Origin: Dysgonomonas gadei ATCC BAA-286
Lineage (GTDB): Bacteria > Bacteroidota > Bacteroidia > Bacteroidales > Dysgonomonadaceae
DNA length: 64,000 bases
Direction: 5' to 3'
Assembly (NCBI RefSeq): GCF_000213555.1
Contig: NZ_GL891987.1
Location: 62,001 to 126,000 of the forward strand
Shown here: positions 17,451 to 26,255 of the stretch, piece after piece
Position numbering within the stretch: position 1 is the stretch's first letter
Layout: every line of letters starts with the position of its first letter
Translations under genes and position numbers: made by a program
Notes under the pieces: generated by a model
Database searches by the model: none
What the model saw: the letters and a program-made list of their open reading frames with translations, nothing else
What the model was told of the DNA's origin: nothing

Positions 17451-17902
17451 TATTCTTTTACTTTAGAGTCTATCCATATCGTTACAGGCCCGTCATTTAT
17501 GAGTTCTACCTGCATATCTGCTCCAAACTCGCCTGTTCTTATATCTTTATTTAGTTTTCTTCTCAAAGTCTCGCAAAACGCCTCATAAAGAGGAATTGCT
17601 GTATCCGGCTTTGATGCACGGATATAAGACGGACGATTTCCTTTCTTAGTCGATGCATGCAGCGTGAATTGTGAGACTACCAGCATATCAGCCTCGGTAT
17701 CCAATGCAGACAGATTCATCACACCGTCTTTGTCATTAAAGATACGAAGGTTTGTTATTTTATTGCAGAGCCATTCTATATCTTCTTTGTTGTCGTTATC
17801 TTCTATCCCGAGTAATATAAGGAATCCTTTTCCTATCTGCGATTTTATGTTGTTCTCTATTGTTACGGATGCTTTTGTAACACGTTGTATCAATACTCTC
17901 AT
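17450..17902 (-). CDS. dtd: D-aminoacyl-tRNA deacylase
   Basis: A 150-residue enzyme that hydrolyses D-amino acids from mischarged tRNA. Both hallmark motifs are present: SQFTL (about 77-81) and NDGPVTI (about 137-143). The start MRVLIQRVTKASV is the normal N-terminus of the family. The gene is coupled to the mazG-like gene. Its upstream region carries two R1 repeats and one R2 repeat; the nearer R1 copy supplies a candidate -7 box. Confidence 0.96.
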   Translation of the reverse strand: MRVLIQRVTKASVTIENNIKSQIGKGFLILLGIEDNDNKEDIEWLCNKITNLRIFNDKDGVMNLSALDTEADMLVVSQFTLHASTKKGNRPSYIRASKPDTAIPLYEAFCETLRRKLNKDIRTGEFGADMQVELINDGPVTIWIDSKVKE

Positions 17903-17943
17903 TGTTATTCTTGTTTTAGCTTCGCTGGCAAGTGACTTTCCTG

Positions 17944-17965
17944 AAAAGGTAACAAAGGTAACACA
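17944..17965 (-). repeat. R1 repeat copy, likely dtd promoter element
   Basis: The minus strand reads GTGTTACCTTTGTTACCTTT, the exact R1 consensus. The -7 box TACCTTTG lies at 17953-17960, about 51 bases before the dtd ATG. Confidence 0.7.
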
Positions 17966-17971
17966 GAAAAC

Positions 17972-18003
17972 AATTAATAATTAAGAATGAAAAATTAATA
18001 ATT
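17972..18003 (-). repeat. R2 repeat, 32 bases, second copy upstream of mutS
   Basis: A 32-base AT-rich segment with core TTCATTCTTAATTATTAATT on the minus strand. It matches 57058-57089 on the plus strand at 31 of 32 positions. In both places it lies a few bases before a -7 box and reads toward the gene. Confidence 0.75.
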
Positions 18004-18114
18004 AGCTTGTCTTGCTGAGCAAAGCATCCCGTCAGTGAACAGTCATCAGTCAACAACTTGTATCTTGTACCTCGCCTATTCGTATCTTATATAACTTTCA
18101 ACTTACTACTTGTT

Positions 18115-18139
18115 AAAAGGTAACAAAGGTAACACTTTT
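18115..18139 (-). repeat. Second R1 repeat copy upstream of dtd
   Basis: The minus strand reads AAAAGTGTTACCTTTGTTAC followed by CTTTT, again the exact R1 core and in the same orientation as the copy at 17944. Confidence 0.7.
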
Positions 18140-18415
18140 GTATTATTTTTCTTAATATCACTTTTTCTATATTTTTTGATGTCATCTGTTTTCGGTTTTT
18201 CTTTCTCTATATTGATAAAGTTCCTTCCTCTTTATAATGGATAATATGTGTAAGTATTGGATTTTAGTGTCCGCTTATTTTATACTATACACAACTATAG
18301 ATTGTTTGTGTTCCTTTTGGGCAATACTAAAATAAATATTCTGGAGAAACGATGCAGGTAAGAAGAATAGAATTTATGTAAAAATATGATTTAAATTTCA
18401 GATTTACAGAATAAT

Positions 18416-18446
18416 AAAGCCGTATATCCTAAAAATATGCGGCTTT
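18416..18446 (-). terminator. Terminator after the HdeD-like gene
   Basis: Stem AAAGCCGTATAT / ATATGCGGCTTT with one wobble pair and a seven-base loop; on the minus strand it is followed by ATTATT. It starts 23 bases after the stop codon. Confidence 0.7.
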
Positions 18447-18469
18447 AATTAATTCTGGATTCCTGTTTG

Positions 18470-19066
18470 TTATTCTTTTAAATCTTTTTCTATTTCATCC
18501 ATTTCTTTATGTAAAGATTTCAACTTAAATCCTAGATATATACGGAAGAAACCGTAGGAAATAAATGAAATGCTGACTAACGCTATGATGAAACCGGTGG
18601 TAAATGCAGGGCTCATAATGAAGATGAACGACATAATAACTCCGAGTACAGCTAATGCCATCAACCATCCCCATCCTTTTACACCGTTGCGTTGAAGTTC
18701 GGCTGCCGAGCCTATCGCCCATATAGACTGGAACATAACCCAGAATCCGACGAAATAAGTTAATACAAGTGCAATAACTTCTACAGGCATGGCGACAAGG
18801 ATAAGCCCGAAAATAAGGTCTATAATACCGCTAATAAGCGTCCATCCCCATCCCTTTAGGACTTTTTTGTTGGATAGGGCAAAGGCGATTTCGAAGATGC
18901 CACTGACAAAGAATGTGATGGCAAAGACCAGAGTAAGAGCCACTAATGTAGTTAACGGTGTTATCAAAGACCATATACCAAGAGCTACGGCAAGCATTCC
19001 TACTAATATTGAAACCCACCAAAATTTTACTGCTTGTTTCGCAGAATAAAATAAATCATTTTTCAT
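18470..19066 (-). CDS. HdeD-family membrane protein (DUF308)
   Basis: A 198-residue integral membrane protein with about six hydrophobic helices in three hairpins, the DUF308 repeat pattern. Examples are VGMLAVALGIWSLITPLTTL, ISGIIDLIFGLILVAMPVEV and LAVLGVIMSFIFIMSPAFTT, each with a Gly-rich turn. E. coli HdeD of this family is linked to acid resistance at high cell density; the molecular role is unknown. The tail is charged (about 180-198). It stands alone with its own terminator and belongs to a block separating dtd from uvrC. Confidence 0.85.
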   Translation of the reverse strand: MKNDLFYSAKQAVKFWWVSILVGMLAVALGIWSLITPLTTLVALTLVFAITFFVSGIFEIAFALSNKKVLKGWGWTLISGIIDLIFGLILVAMPVEVIALVLTYFVGFWVMFQSIWAIGSAAELQRNGVKGWGWLMALAVLGVIMSFIFIMSPAFTTGFIIALVSISFISYGFFRIYLGFKLKSLHKEMDEIEKDLKE

Positions 19067-19330
19067 AATTCTGTAAGTTTAGATTGTTTATACTGAATGT
19101 TTTCTTAAAAACCCAGTTTTAATATAAACAATTAACATATCCAAAGAGTTCTAAATGAAGATTCGATATGGCAGTATATTCAGATATATGAATTATGCTC
19201 TCTGATCTCAAAAATGGAGTCATCAGATTGATGGATATATCAAATGTATCTTCTCTGGTTACAATAGAAATCTACGTATATAGTTATAGATTAGAAGATT
19301 ATAATATTATTTATTTACGTCTCTGCTATT

Positions 19331-19825
19331 TTATTTTAGCTTATTCTTTATCTTTTTATGACTCTCTATTATTGATTTTAGAATATTCAAGTCTTCCTTT
19401 GATATTTTACTTTTCGGAATTACATATGCGATATATCTGCTAGGATATAATAGTATCCAACTCTTGGTTTCTGCAACCATATATACTTTATCCCACGTAA
19501 AGCTAGAATCAAATGACTCTCCTTTAGATTCTACGATCTCATTATCGAAAGTATAAGTAATGGTTTCTGTAATTCTGGAATCATTAAAATAGTTCCTTCT
19601 AAATAAATAATATGTTAAGGCAGGAAAAAAGATTATAAAAATAACACCAAAATAGAGGGCAGAGATATTTGCATATCCTAATATATAGAAGAAAATAGAT
19701 AATAGACCTACAAAAGGAAGGAGCCACATACTCCATTTCTTAAAGAGTAGATAATAGTTCACTTTTAAATACTCGTTTAGACCTAATTGTGTTGTTACAA
19801 TAATTTTATCCATGTTGTTTTCCAT
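19331..19825 (-). CDS. YcxB-like membrane protein
   Basis: A 164-residue protein with two membrane helices (about 34-50 and 55-75) followed by a soluble C-terminal beta-rich domain, matching the YcxB-like family. The segment TFDNEIVESKGESFDSSFTW and a later AYVIPKSKISKEDL fit the family pattern, in which a variable residue precedes W near WDKVY. Function is unknown. A -7 box at 19833-19840 puts transcription start almost on the ATG at 19825, so either the mRNA is leaderless or translation starts at the second Met (19813). Low GC, like the acyltransferase next to it. Confidence 0.7.
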   Translation of the reverse strand: MENNMDKIIVTTQLGLNEYLKVNYYLLFKKWSMWLLPFVGLLSIFFYILGYANISALYFGVIFIIFFPALTYYLFRRNYFNDSRITETITYTFDNEIVESKGESFDSSFTWDKVYMVAETKSWILLYPSRYIAYVIPKSKISKEDLNILKSIIESHKKIKNKLK

Positions 19826-19832
19826 ATTTATA

Positions 19833-19840
19833 CAAATATA
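19833..19840 (-). promoter_or_regulatory. -7 box TATATTTG for the YcxB-like gene
   Basis: TATATTTG on the minus strand matches TAnnTTTG and lies eight bases before the upstream ATG. Confidence 0.5.
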
Positions 19841-19911
19841 ATATTGGGATATAAATTATTTAAGCTTTTTCGGGACAAAATGAGATTTTTATACCTTCTT
19901 AAATTATCAAT

Positions 19912-20985
19912 TCAGATAATCCATTTGTTAAGTACAGGTATCTTTTTGATTATGAGAACAACCCCAAGAGATGCCATATATACGAGGATAGACAATACAG
20001 GAACGGATAGGATGGCCGGGAAGGTTCCTGTGTTTATATTCAGAATATTAAGTATTATATTGAAAAAATCATGTACAAGATATATGCCCAATCCACAGTT
20101 TGCAAGGGTAGTTATATACTTATTGTTCGTGTATTTCAGCAATTTAGGGCTATTGTTGACTAGGTCTTTAACAAAGACGAATATAAAGAATGCCGATAGC
20201 ATGGTATTGGGGCCGGTCCTGTCGAAAAATTGGGTCGCGGGGCCTCCATTGGTGACTCCAACAATAGTAGAGACGGCATATGTTCCTACGAATGATGCAA
20301 TTCCCAATGTGTATAAAACAATTTTCTCTCTTTTTGTAAGGTCGAATTTATAGAAAAAATATCCTGCAATAAAGTATCCTGTATATGAAAATAACTCACT
20401 TATGTTAAAGCTGATATGTATCTGAAAACGAGCGTCTATTGTCGGTATTACAGAACCGAATATAAAGTAGAGAATAAGGAAGTAAATGTAATGTTCCTTT
20501 TTTGCATTTGCAGTGAAAATGCGGAGTAGGGGGGTGAGTATATACATTGCCAGTAGCGGATATATGAACCATAGGTGGTGCCATGGTGTACCCAGGAATA
20601 TTTCTTCATAGATACGGTGGAAATCGTCACCTGTAATGGGTTTTATATCCAGAAAAGAAGCTACCAAAGGCGAAAGCAGGCGATAAGCTATGCTCCAGAA
20701 TATAAGAGCACATAATATACGTGGTATTGTCTTGCTATACAGCTTTTTAATTGTTGTATGATAAGTGGGATCCAGAAATATCATCCCGCTCAGCATAAAG
20801 AATACGGGGACGCACCATCTTAGGCAGGCAACGAATATATTTATTGTATGCCATTCGGCAGGGTTTTCCTGAAATGAAGTAAACCAGCGATTAGTCGTTA
20901 TATGAAATACTATAATAGCGAATATTGTGAATACTCTTAGTATATCTGCAAACAAGATTCTATCCTTATATTTATTCTCTATCAT
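19912..20985 (-). CDS. Acyltransferase 3 family membrane protein
   Basis: A 357-residue protein with about ten membrane helices. The N-terminal pattern is that of acyltransferase 3 (OafA/WecH-like) enzymes: RILFADILRVFTIFAIIVFH, with the conserved His at the end of the first helix, then CVPVFFMLSGMIFL. GTPWHHLWFIYPLLAMYILTP is the second hallmark, near residue 131. Such enzymes O-acetylate or otherwise acylate surface polysaccharides, peptidoglycan or lipids. The substrate cannot be told. It has its own -7 box (21018-21025), so it is not simply part of the uvrC transcript. Confidence 0.88.
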   Translation of the reverse strand: MIENKYKDRILFADILRVFTIFAIIVFHITTNRWFTSFQENPAEWHTINIFVACLRWCVPVFFMLSGMIFLDPTYHTTIKKLYSKTIPRILCALIFWSIAYRLLSPLVASFLDIKPITGDDFHRIYEEIFLGTPWHHLWFIYPLLAMYILTPLLRIFTANAKKEHYIYFLILYFIFGSVIPTIDARFQIHISFNISELFSYTGYFIAGYFFYKFDLTKREKIVLYTLGIASFVGTYAVSTIVGVTNGGPATQFFDRTGPNTMLSAFFIFVFVKDLVNNSPKLLKYTNNKYITTLANCGLGIYLVHDFFNIILNILNINTGTFPAILSVPVLSILVYMASLGVVLIIKKIPVLNKWII

Positions 20986-21017
20986 AATTCGGGTAGTAGT
21001 GCTAAGTGGCCTACTGG

Positions 21018-21025
21018 CAAAGATA
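21018..21025 (-). promoter_or_regulatory. -7 box TATCTTTG for the acyltransferase
   Basis: TATCTTTG on the minus strand lies in the 48-base gap between the uvrC stop and the acyltransferase ATG, about 33 bases before the ATG. Confidence 0.55.
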
Positions 21026-21033
21026 AAAAATAT

Positions 21034-22833
21034 TTAATTGTTTTTTTCTTCGAAATACTTTCTTATCAAAGCAGTCTTGAACTTTCCTATAATTTTCTCA
21101 AGTTCTCTGTCTTCTGCCAGCTTTATTCTTTTTACACTCCTGAACTCCCTAAGAAGCAGTCTTTTAGTTTCATCTCCGATGCCTTTTATATTGTCTAGTT
21201 CGGATTTCACCTGACTTTTACTCCGTTGATTCCGGTGGAAGGTAATACCGAATCTATGTGCTTCATCTCTAAGGTGTTGAAGTACTTTGAGCGATTCTGA
21301 ATTTTTATCAAGATAGAGAGGAATTGAATCTTCGGGATAGTAAATTTCTTCCAGCCGTTTGGCGATACCTACTATCGCGACCTTTCCATAGATATCCAGT
21401 GCTTTAAGTGATTCACAGGCAGCACTTAACTGTCCCTTACCTCCGTCTATAACAATGAGTTGGGGTAGGGGAGCTTCCTCTTCCAGCAATCGGCGATAGC
21501 GACGATAAACGACCTCACGCATGGTTGAAAAATCATCAGGGCCTTCAACTGTTTTTACATTGAAGTGTCGGTAGTCTCTTTTCGACGGTTTTCCCATTTT
21601 GAAGACAACGCAAGCTGAGACCGGATTCGTTCCCTGTATATTTGAGTTGTCAAAACACTCGATATGGGTAGGTAACTCTTTGAGGTTTAGGTCTTTTTGT
21701 ATTTCTTTCAGAATTCTTACACTACGTTGTTCAGGGTTAAGACTTTCTGCTTTTTTTAATTTGTCTATTTTGTACTGTCTTACGTTTTGTGTCGAAAGAA
21801 GCAATAATTTTTTCTTATCTCCACGCTGTGGAATCATGAATTCTACACCTTCGAGTGTGAGGTCGGGATAAAAGGGAACAACAATTTCTTTGGCCTTCGA
21901 TCCGAATCGTTCTCTTACTTCTATAATGCCCAAGCCAAGAAGCTCTTCTTTCTCTTCTTCCAGCCGTTTGCGATATTCAAATGTATAGGCTTGTATTATT
22001 GCTCCGTTGTGTACGTTCAGATAATTGATATATGCTGAGCTTTCATCTTCATCGTAGCTATACACATCTATATTATAATTTATATTGCTTACGACGGTCG
22101 ATTTATTTTTGAAGTTTTCTACAAGCAAATATTTTTCTTTCAATTTATTCGCTTCTTCAAATTCCTGATTCTCGGCAAGCTCGAGCATTTTTGCATATAT
22201 CTCATCACTTACGAGATTTGTATTTCCTTTCAGTATCTCTTTTATCGACTCTACATTTTTTATATAATTTTCAGACGTCTGTAATCCTACGCATGGGCCG
22301 AGGCATCTTTTTATATGATATTCCAGGCAAACCTTATATTTTCCCTCTGCGATTTTCTCAGGGGTTAGATTTAGTGAGCATGTGCGGATAGGATATAATT
22401 TATGGACAAATTCTAAAAGAGTTTTTACGCTTAATACATTTGTATAAGGCCCAAAGTATTGTGAGCCGTCTTTCGAGATTTTCCTGGTGAGTTCTACTCT
22501 CGGATAATATTCGTTACGGATAACAATTGACGGATAAGATTTGTCATCCTTGAGCATTACATTATAGCGCGGTTGAAATTCCTTTATCAGATTGTTCTCG
22601 AGTAGGAGAGTGTCTTCTTCTGTGTCTACAATGATATATTTTATGTCCCGTATTTTGCTGACAAGTATTCTTGTCTTTGGACTATCGTGATTTTTTGTAA
22701 AGTATTGTGAAACCCTTTTTTTTAGATTTTTAGCCTTACCTACATATATAATAATCCCCTTGTCATCAAAATATTGATAACAGCCGGGTTTGTCCGGAAT
22801 GTTTTGTATTATATTTTTGAGGTATTCATTCAT
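21034..22833 (-). CDS. uvrC: Excinuclease ABC subunit C
   Basis: A 599-residue nuclease that makes both incisions in nucleotide excision repair. The GIY-YIG domain is at 13-95 (PGCYQYFDDKGIIIYVGKAK), followed by a Cys-rich region (CLEYHIKRCLGPC), a UVR motif (about 205-240) that contacts UvrB, the RNase H-like 5' nuclease domain (HIECFDNSNIQG, VIDGGKGQL) and C-terminal helix-hairpin-helix motifs (LDNIKGIGDETKRLLL). Length is normal. It starts three bases after apt, so apt and uvrC are one unit. uvrA and uvrB lie elsewhere in the window. Confidence 0.97.
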   Translation of the reverse strand: MNEYLKNIIQNIPDKPGCYQYFDDKGIIIYVGKAKNLKKRVSQYFTKNHDSPKTRILVSKIRDIKYIIVDTEEDTLLLENNLIKEFQPRYNVMLKDDKSYPSIVIRNEYYPRVELTRKISKDGSQYFGPYTNVLSVKTLLEFVHKLYPIRTCSLNLTPEKIAEGKYKVCLEYHIKRCLGPCVGLQTSENYIKNVESIKEILKGNTNLVSDEIYAKMLELAENQEFEEANKLKEKYLLVENFKNKSTVVSNINYNIDVYSYDEDESSAYINYLNVHNGAIIQAYTFEYRKRLEEEKEELLGLGIIEVRERFGSKAKEIVVPFYPDLTLEGVEFMIPQRGDKKKLLLLSTQNVRQYKIDKLKKAESLNPEQRSVRILKEIQKDLNLKELPTHIECFDNSNIQGTNPVSACVVFKMGKPSKRDYRHFNVKTVEGPDDFSTMREVVYRRYRRLLEEEAPLPQLIVIDGGKGQLSAACESLKALDIYGKVAIVGIAKRLEEIYYPEDSIPLYLDKNSESLKVLQHLRDEAHRFGITFHRNQRSKSQVKSELDNIKGIGDETKRLLLREFRSVKRIKLAEDRELEKIIGKFKTALIRKYFEEKNN

Positions 22834-22836
22834 TTT

Positions 22837-23388
22837 TTATATAGAAAACTGTATCAAAGCCTTAATGTCTACATCTTTTGGGAATAGTGTCCGTCCTTTT
22901 AACTCTTCCAGCTCTATTATAAAATTCACATAAATATTTTTCACACCCATTCTTTTTACCAGATTATAGGCGGCAAACATGGTTCCTCCTGTTGCAAGCA
23001 GATCATCGTGTATGAGGACAACGTCATCTTCATATAACGAATCTTTATGGATTTGAATTTTATCCACGCCATATTCTTTCTCATATTCTTCTTCGAATAC
23101 TTCTGCCGGAAGTTTGCCCGGTTTTCTGATCGGTACAAATCCTGCTCCAAGTTCGAGAGCCATTATCGGACCCATAATAAATCCTCTTGATTCTATACCT
23201 ACTACTTTAGTGATACCTTTCCCTTTATATTCTTCCAGAAGAACATCTGTTAATATAGATAGAGATTCTTTAGTATTAAATAATGGTGTCACATCTTTAA
23301 ACTGGATTCCGGGAATTGGAAAATCAGGGATGTTTCTTACTGTATTCCTTAAGAAAGTCAGCTTCTGCTCTTTTGTGAATTGCTTCAT
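22837..23388 (-). CDS. apt: Adenine phosphoribosyltransferase
   Basis: A 183-residue purine salvage enzyme converting adenine and PRPP to AMP. The PRPP-binding motif is visible as VVLIHDDLLATGGT (about 121-134). Other typical segments are PDFPIPGIQFKDVTPL near the start and GIESRGFIMG (about 64-73). The two parS-like palindromes lie 22 and 66 bases upstream of its ATG, inside its leader or promoter, and could affect its expression when occupied. Confidence 0.97.
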   Translation of the reverse strand: MKQFTKEQKLTFLRNTVRNIPDFPIPGIQFKDVTPLFNTKESLSILTDVLLEEYKGKGITKVVGIESRGFIMGPIMALELGAGFVPIRKPGKLPAEVFEEEYEKEYGVDKIQIHKDSLYEDDVVLIHDDLLATGGTMFAAYNLVKRMGVKNIYVNFIIELEELKGRTLFPKDVDIKALIQFSI

Positions 23389-23409
23389 TTTTATTGTTAA
23401 ATATTTATA

Positions 23410-23425
23410 TGTTCCACGTGGAACA
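23410..23425. other. parS-like palindrome, copy 1
   Basis: TGTTCCACGTGGAACA, a perfect 16-base palindrome of the type bound by ParB in chromosome segregation (the Bacillus consensus is TGTTTCACGTGAAACA; the CC/GG form is a common variant). It lies between mnmG and apt, with a second identical copy 44 bases away. Confidence 0.88.
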
Positions 23426-23453
23426 TTCTTTTCTTGTTTTATAATTTCTCGTG

Positions 23454-23469
23454 TGTTCCACGTGGAACA
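23454..23469. other. parS-like palindrome, copy 2
   Basis: A second exact TGTTCCACGTGGAACA, seven bases beyond the mnmG stop codon. Two identical 16-mers within 60 bases cannot be chance. parS sites usually lie near the replication origin, and mnmG (gidA) is an origin-linked gene in many bacteria. No parA or parB is in the window. Confidence 0.88.
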
Positions 23470-23476
23470 TCTTGTT

Positions 23477-25351
23477 TTATCTCCCCAAAATTACCAATAA
23501 TATTGAGATATCATTCGGTGAAACTCCCGGAATTCGACTTGCCTGAGCAATTGTTTCAGGATCTATTTTTGCTAGTTTTTGACGAGCTTCGGTGGAAAGA
23601 GAGAGTATGGCCTCATAATTAAATTTTCCTTTTATCTGGATGTTTTCGAGGCGGGAGATCTTATCTGCGATTAATTGCTCTCTCTTGATGTAGCCGTCAT
23701 ACTTGATGATTATTTCGCAGGCCTCTTTGATCTCTTCTTTTCTGTTTGGGATCTTATCCAGCTCCGCTTTGAATGCAGGGACCAGCTCGGCTATGCTATC
23801 TATTGATACCTGCGGACGTGTAATTATATCTTTCAATTTCAACCCGTGCTTTAATGGGCTGGTGCCAAGTTTTTCCAATCCTTCGTTTATATATTCCGGC
23901 TTTAAGGAATAATTGGCGGTGAAATCGATGATCCTGTTCATCTCCTCTTTCTTCTGGTTCAGGAGATCAATTCTCTCTCTCTTTGCTAAGCCCATATTGT
24001 AACCCTTTTCGGTAAGGCGTGCATCTGCATCGTCTTGACGAAGTAGTATTCTATATTCCGCACGGGAGGTAAACATACGGTATGGTTCGTCAACGCCTTT
24101 GGTTACCAGATCGTCGATTAATACGCCGATGTATGCTTCGTCTCTTTTCAGGATGAATTCGTCTCCCCCTTGTGTTTTTATATGAGCGTTTATTCCCGCG
24201 ATCAATCCCTGGCCGCCTGCTTCTTCATATCCGGTAGTGCCATTTATCTGTCCTGCGAAAAATAGGTTGTCGATTAGCTTCGTTTCCAACGTATGTTTTA
24301 GTTGTGTAGGATCGAAGAAGTCATATTCGATTGCATAACCGGGTCTGTAGATGTGTATATTTCTGAATGCCGGGATTCTTTGTAGTGCTTCAATTTGAGT
24401 ATGGAGTGGGAGAGAGGACGAGAATCCATTTAAGTAATATTCTTGTGTGCTTTCTCCTTCCGGTTCCAGAAATAATTGATGCGAAGTTTTCTCCGCGAAT
24501 GTTACAACTTTAGTTTCTATACTCGGGCAATAGCGTGGCCCTATACTTTTTATCTGTCCGTTGTAAAGGGGAGAATCATCCAATCTATCGCGTAAAGTGG
24601 AGTGTACTTCTTCGTTGGTGTAAGTAATCCAGCAACTAAGTTGTTTCAATGTGCGGGGTGCGAAGTCGAGATATGAGAACTTGTGGAAATCATCATCTCC
24701 TTTTTGTTCTTCCATTAAACTGAAATCTACACTTCTTCCGTCTATTCTGGCGGGAGTACCTGTTTTCATCCTGTCGGTAGTAAATCCAAATTCCCTCAAT
24801 TGTTCGGTAATTCCGAACGATGCCGGTTCTGAAACACGTCCTCCTCCGAGCTGTGTTTTGCCTATATGCATTAGTCCGTTCAGGAATGTGCCGTTTGTGA
24901 GAACTACCGATTTTGCCGAGAAGTTTACACCCATCGCGGTCTTTACACCTGTTGCCGTTTTGTTTTCTATAATCAGGGATGTTACAGTGTCCTGCCATAC
25001 AAAAAGGTTATCGGTGTTCTCGATGATCCCTCTCCATTTAAGTATGAATTGCGCGCGGTCGCTTTGTGCCCGTGGACTCCACATGGCAGGGCCTTTCGAT
25101 TTGTTCAGCATGCGGAATTGGATGGCAGTAGTATCCGTGACAATTCCCATCTGTCCGCCGAGGGCATCTATCTCCCGTACGATTTGTCCTTTTGCAATGC
25201 CACCTACTGCGGGGTTGCAACTCATCTGGGCGATTTTGTTCATGTCCATTGTTATCAGCAGGGTTTTGGATCCCATGTTGGCCGCTGCGGCCGCAGCTTC
25301 GCAACCGGCATGACCTGCCCCGACAACAATTACGTCATATTTGAAGTTCAT
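23477..25351 (-). CDS. mnmG: tRNA uridine-5-carboxymethylaminomethyl modification enzyme, FAD-binding subunit
   Basis: A 624-residue flavoprotein (GidA) that with MnmE modifies the wobble uridine of several tRNAs. The FAD-binding motif is at the N-terminus (VVGAGHAGCEAA, about 10-21). NPAVGGIAKGQIVREIDALGG, a Cys pair region and TGYEEAGGQGLIAGINAH (about 372-389) are family signatures, and the C-terminal helical domain binds tRNA. Length is standard. A -7 box lies 33 bases upstream (25384-25391). The gene order mnmG-apt-uvrC is, from memory, conserved in Bacteroidales. Confidence 0.97.
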   Translation of the reverse strand: MNFKYDVIVVGAGHAGCEAAAAAANMGSKTLLITMDMNKIAQMSCNPAVGGIAKGQIVREIDALGGQMGIVTDTTAIQFRMLNKSKGPAMWSPRAQSDRAQFILKWRGIIENTDNLFVWQDTVTSLIIENKTATGVKTAMGVNFSAKSVVLTNGTFLNGLMHIGKTQLGGGRVSEPASFGITEQLREFGFTTDRMKTGTPARIDGRSVDFSLMEEQKGDDDFHKFSYLDFAPRTLKQLSCWITYTNEEVHSTLRDRLDDSPLYNGQIKSIGPRYCPSIETKVVTFAEKTSHQLFLEPEGESTQEYYLNGFSSSLPLHTQIEALQRIPAFRNIHIYRPGYAIEYDFFDPTQLKHTLETKLIDNLFFAGQINGTTGYEEAGGQGLIAGINAHIKTQGGDEFILKRDEAYIGVLIDDLVTKGVDEPYRMFTSRAEYRILLRQDDADARLTEKGYNMGLAKRERIDLLNQKKEEMNRIIDFTANYSLKPEYINEGLEKLGTSPLKHGLKLKDIITRPQVSIDSIAELVPAFKAELDKIPNRKEEIKEACEIIIKYDGYIKREQLIADKISRLENIQIKGKFNYEAILSLSTEARQKLAKIDPETIAQASRIPGVSPNDISILLVILGR

Positions 25352-25383
25352 CTTTTTTTCTTTGGATAAAATTAATTAGGATG

Positions 25384-25391
25384 CAAAGTTA
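25384..25391 (-). promoter_or_regulatory. -7 box TAACTTTG for mnmG
   Basis: TAACTTTG on the minus strand matches TAnnTTTG, giving an expected transcript start near 25377 and a leader of about 25 bases. Confidence 0.6.
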
Positions 25392-25461
25392 GTATTTTAT
25401 TGTATTTTCTGCGATAATTACTTTATGCTTATGAATGTGCTGCTTTAGATATGATGGCGAT

Positions 25462-26202
25462 TTAAATATTATTGGCATTTTCTATTGCCTGTTTAACTTT
25501 TTCGGGATCAGTCAGAAGCATGCTGTATTCTTCTTCGTTTGTAAAAAAAGGTGATTTGTATTGCATTCCTCCATTATACCTGCACCTGCTTCGGAACGAG
25601 CCGTGAAATTCTTTCAAATCGGTAGCTCTAACCAGCTCGGAAATATTGTTCTCCGTAATTCCTCCACCGGGCATAATTATTATTCTATCGTTGGCCTGAC
25701 TGATTAATTTCTTTAATATTTCTTTTCCTTCCGGTGCGGATTCCATCCCGCCTGATGTAAGTATGCGGTCACACCCTAGTTCTATGATATCTTCTAACGA
25801 ACTGAACAAATCGTTGCATCTGTCAAAAGCCCGATGAAAAGTAATAGTCATACGATATTTATGCGCAATTTTTACTAAATCCTGATTGCGTTCTTTATCG
25901 ATACTGCCATCTGTGTTTAATATTCCGAATACAACACCGTCGCATCCTGCTTTTCCACAGTGGTGTATATCCTGTTTCATTATTTCAAATTCTAAATCGC
26001 TATATAGAAAGTCTCCCTCACGCGGACGTATGAGTACATTTAATTGAATATCAATATATTGTCTTGTTTTTTCTATCTGTGATAGGGAAGGGGTAGTCCC
26101 TCCTTCGCTCAGATTATCACATAGTTCGACTCTGATTGCTCCTCCTTTTTGTCCATTTATAGCGGATTGTGTTGAATTGGCACAAACTTCAAGTGTAATC
26201 AT
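25462..26202 (-). CDS. cutC: CutC family protein
   Basis: A 246-residue TIM-barrel protein of the CutC family. The start MITLEVCANSTQSAINGQKG, then RVELCDNLSEGGTTPS, IRPREGDFLYSD (about 57-68), TFHRAFD (about 120) and LTSGGMESAPEGKE are the conserved blocks. The family was linked to copper tolerance in E. coli, but direct copper binding is disputed, so the function is best left as CutC-like. It is 53 bases after ygiQ and may be co-transcribed. Confidence 0.93.
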   Translation of the reverse strand: MITLEVCANSTQSAINGQKGGAIRVELCDNLSEGGTTPSLSQIEKTRQYIDIQLNVLIRPREGDFLYSDLEFEIMKQDIHHCGKAGCDGVVFGILNTDGSIDKERNQDLVKIAHKYRMTITFHRAFDRCNDLFSSLEDIIELGCDRILTSGGMESAPEGKEILKKLISQANDRIIIMPGGGITENNISELVRATDLKEFHGSFRSRCRYNGGMQYKSPFFTNEEEYSMLLTDPEKVKQAIENANNI

Positions 26203-26255
26203 ATAATTATATTTGAATTAAATATTTGATATTCAGGTAATTGTTGGATAAACTA

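Larger units (their letters stand above)
17903..18469. other. 567-base intergenic region with repeats, no gene seen
   Basis: AT-rich, with no convincing ORF on either strand. It holds R1 copies at 17944-17965 and 18115-18139, an R2 copy at 17972-18003 and the HdeD terminator at 18416-18446. The rest, about 18145-18410, shows no recognisable structure. Confidence 0.7.
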
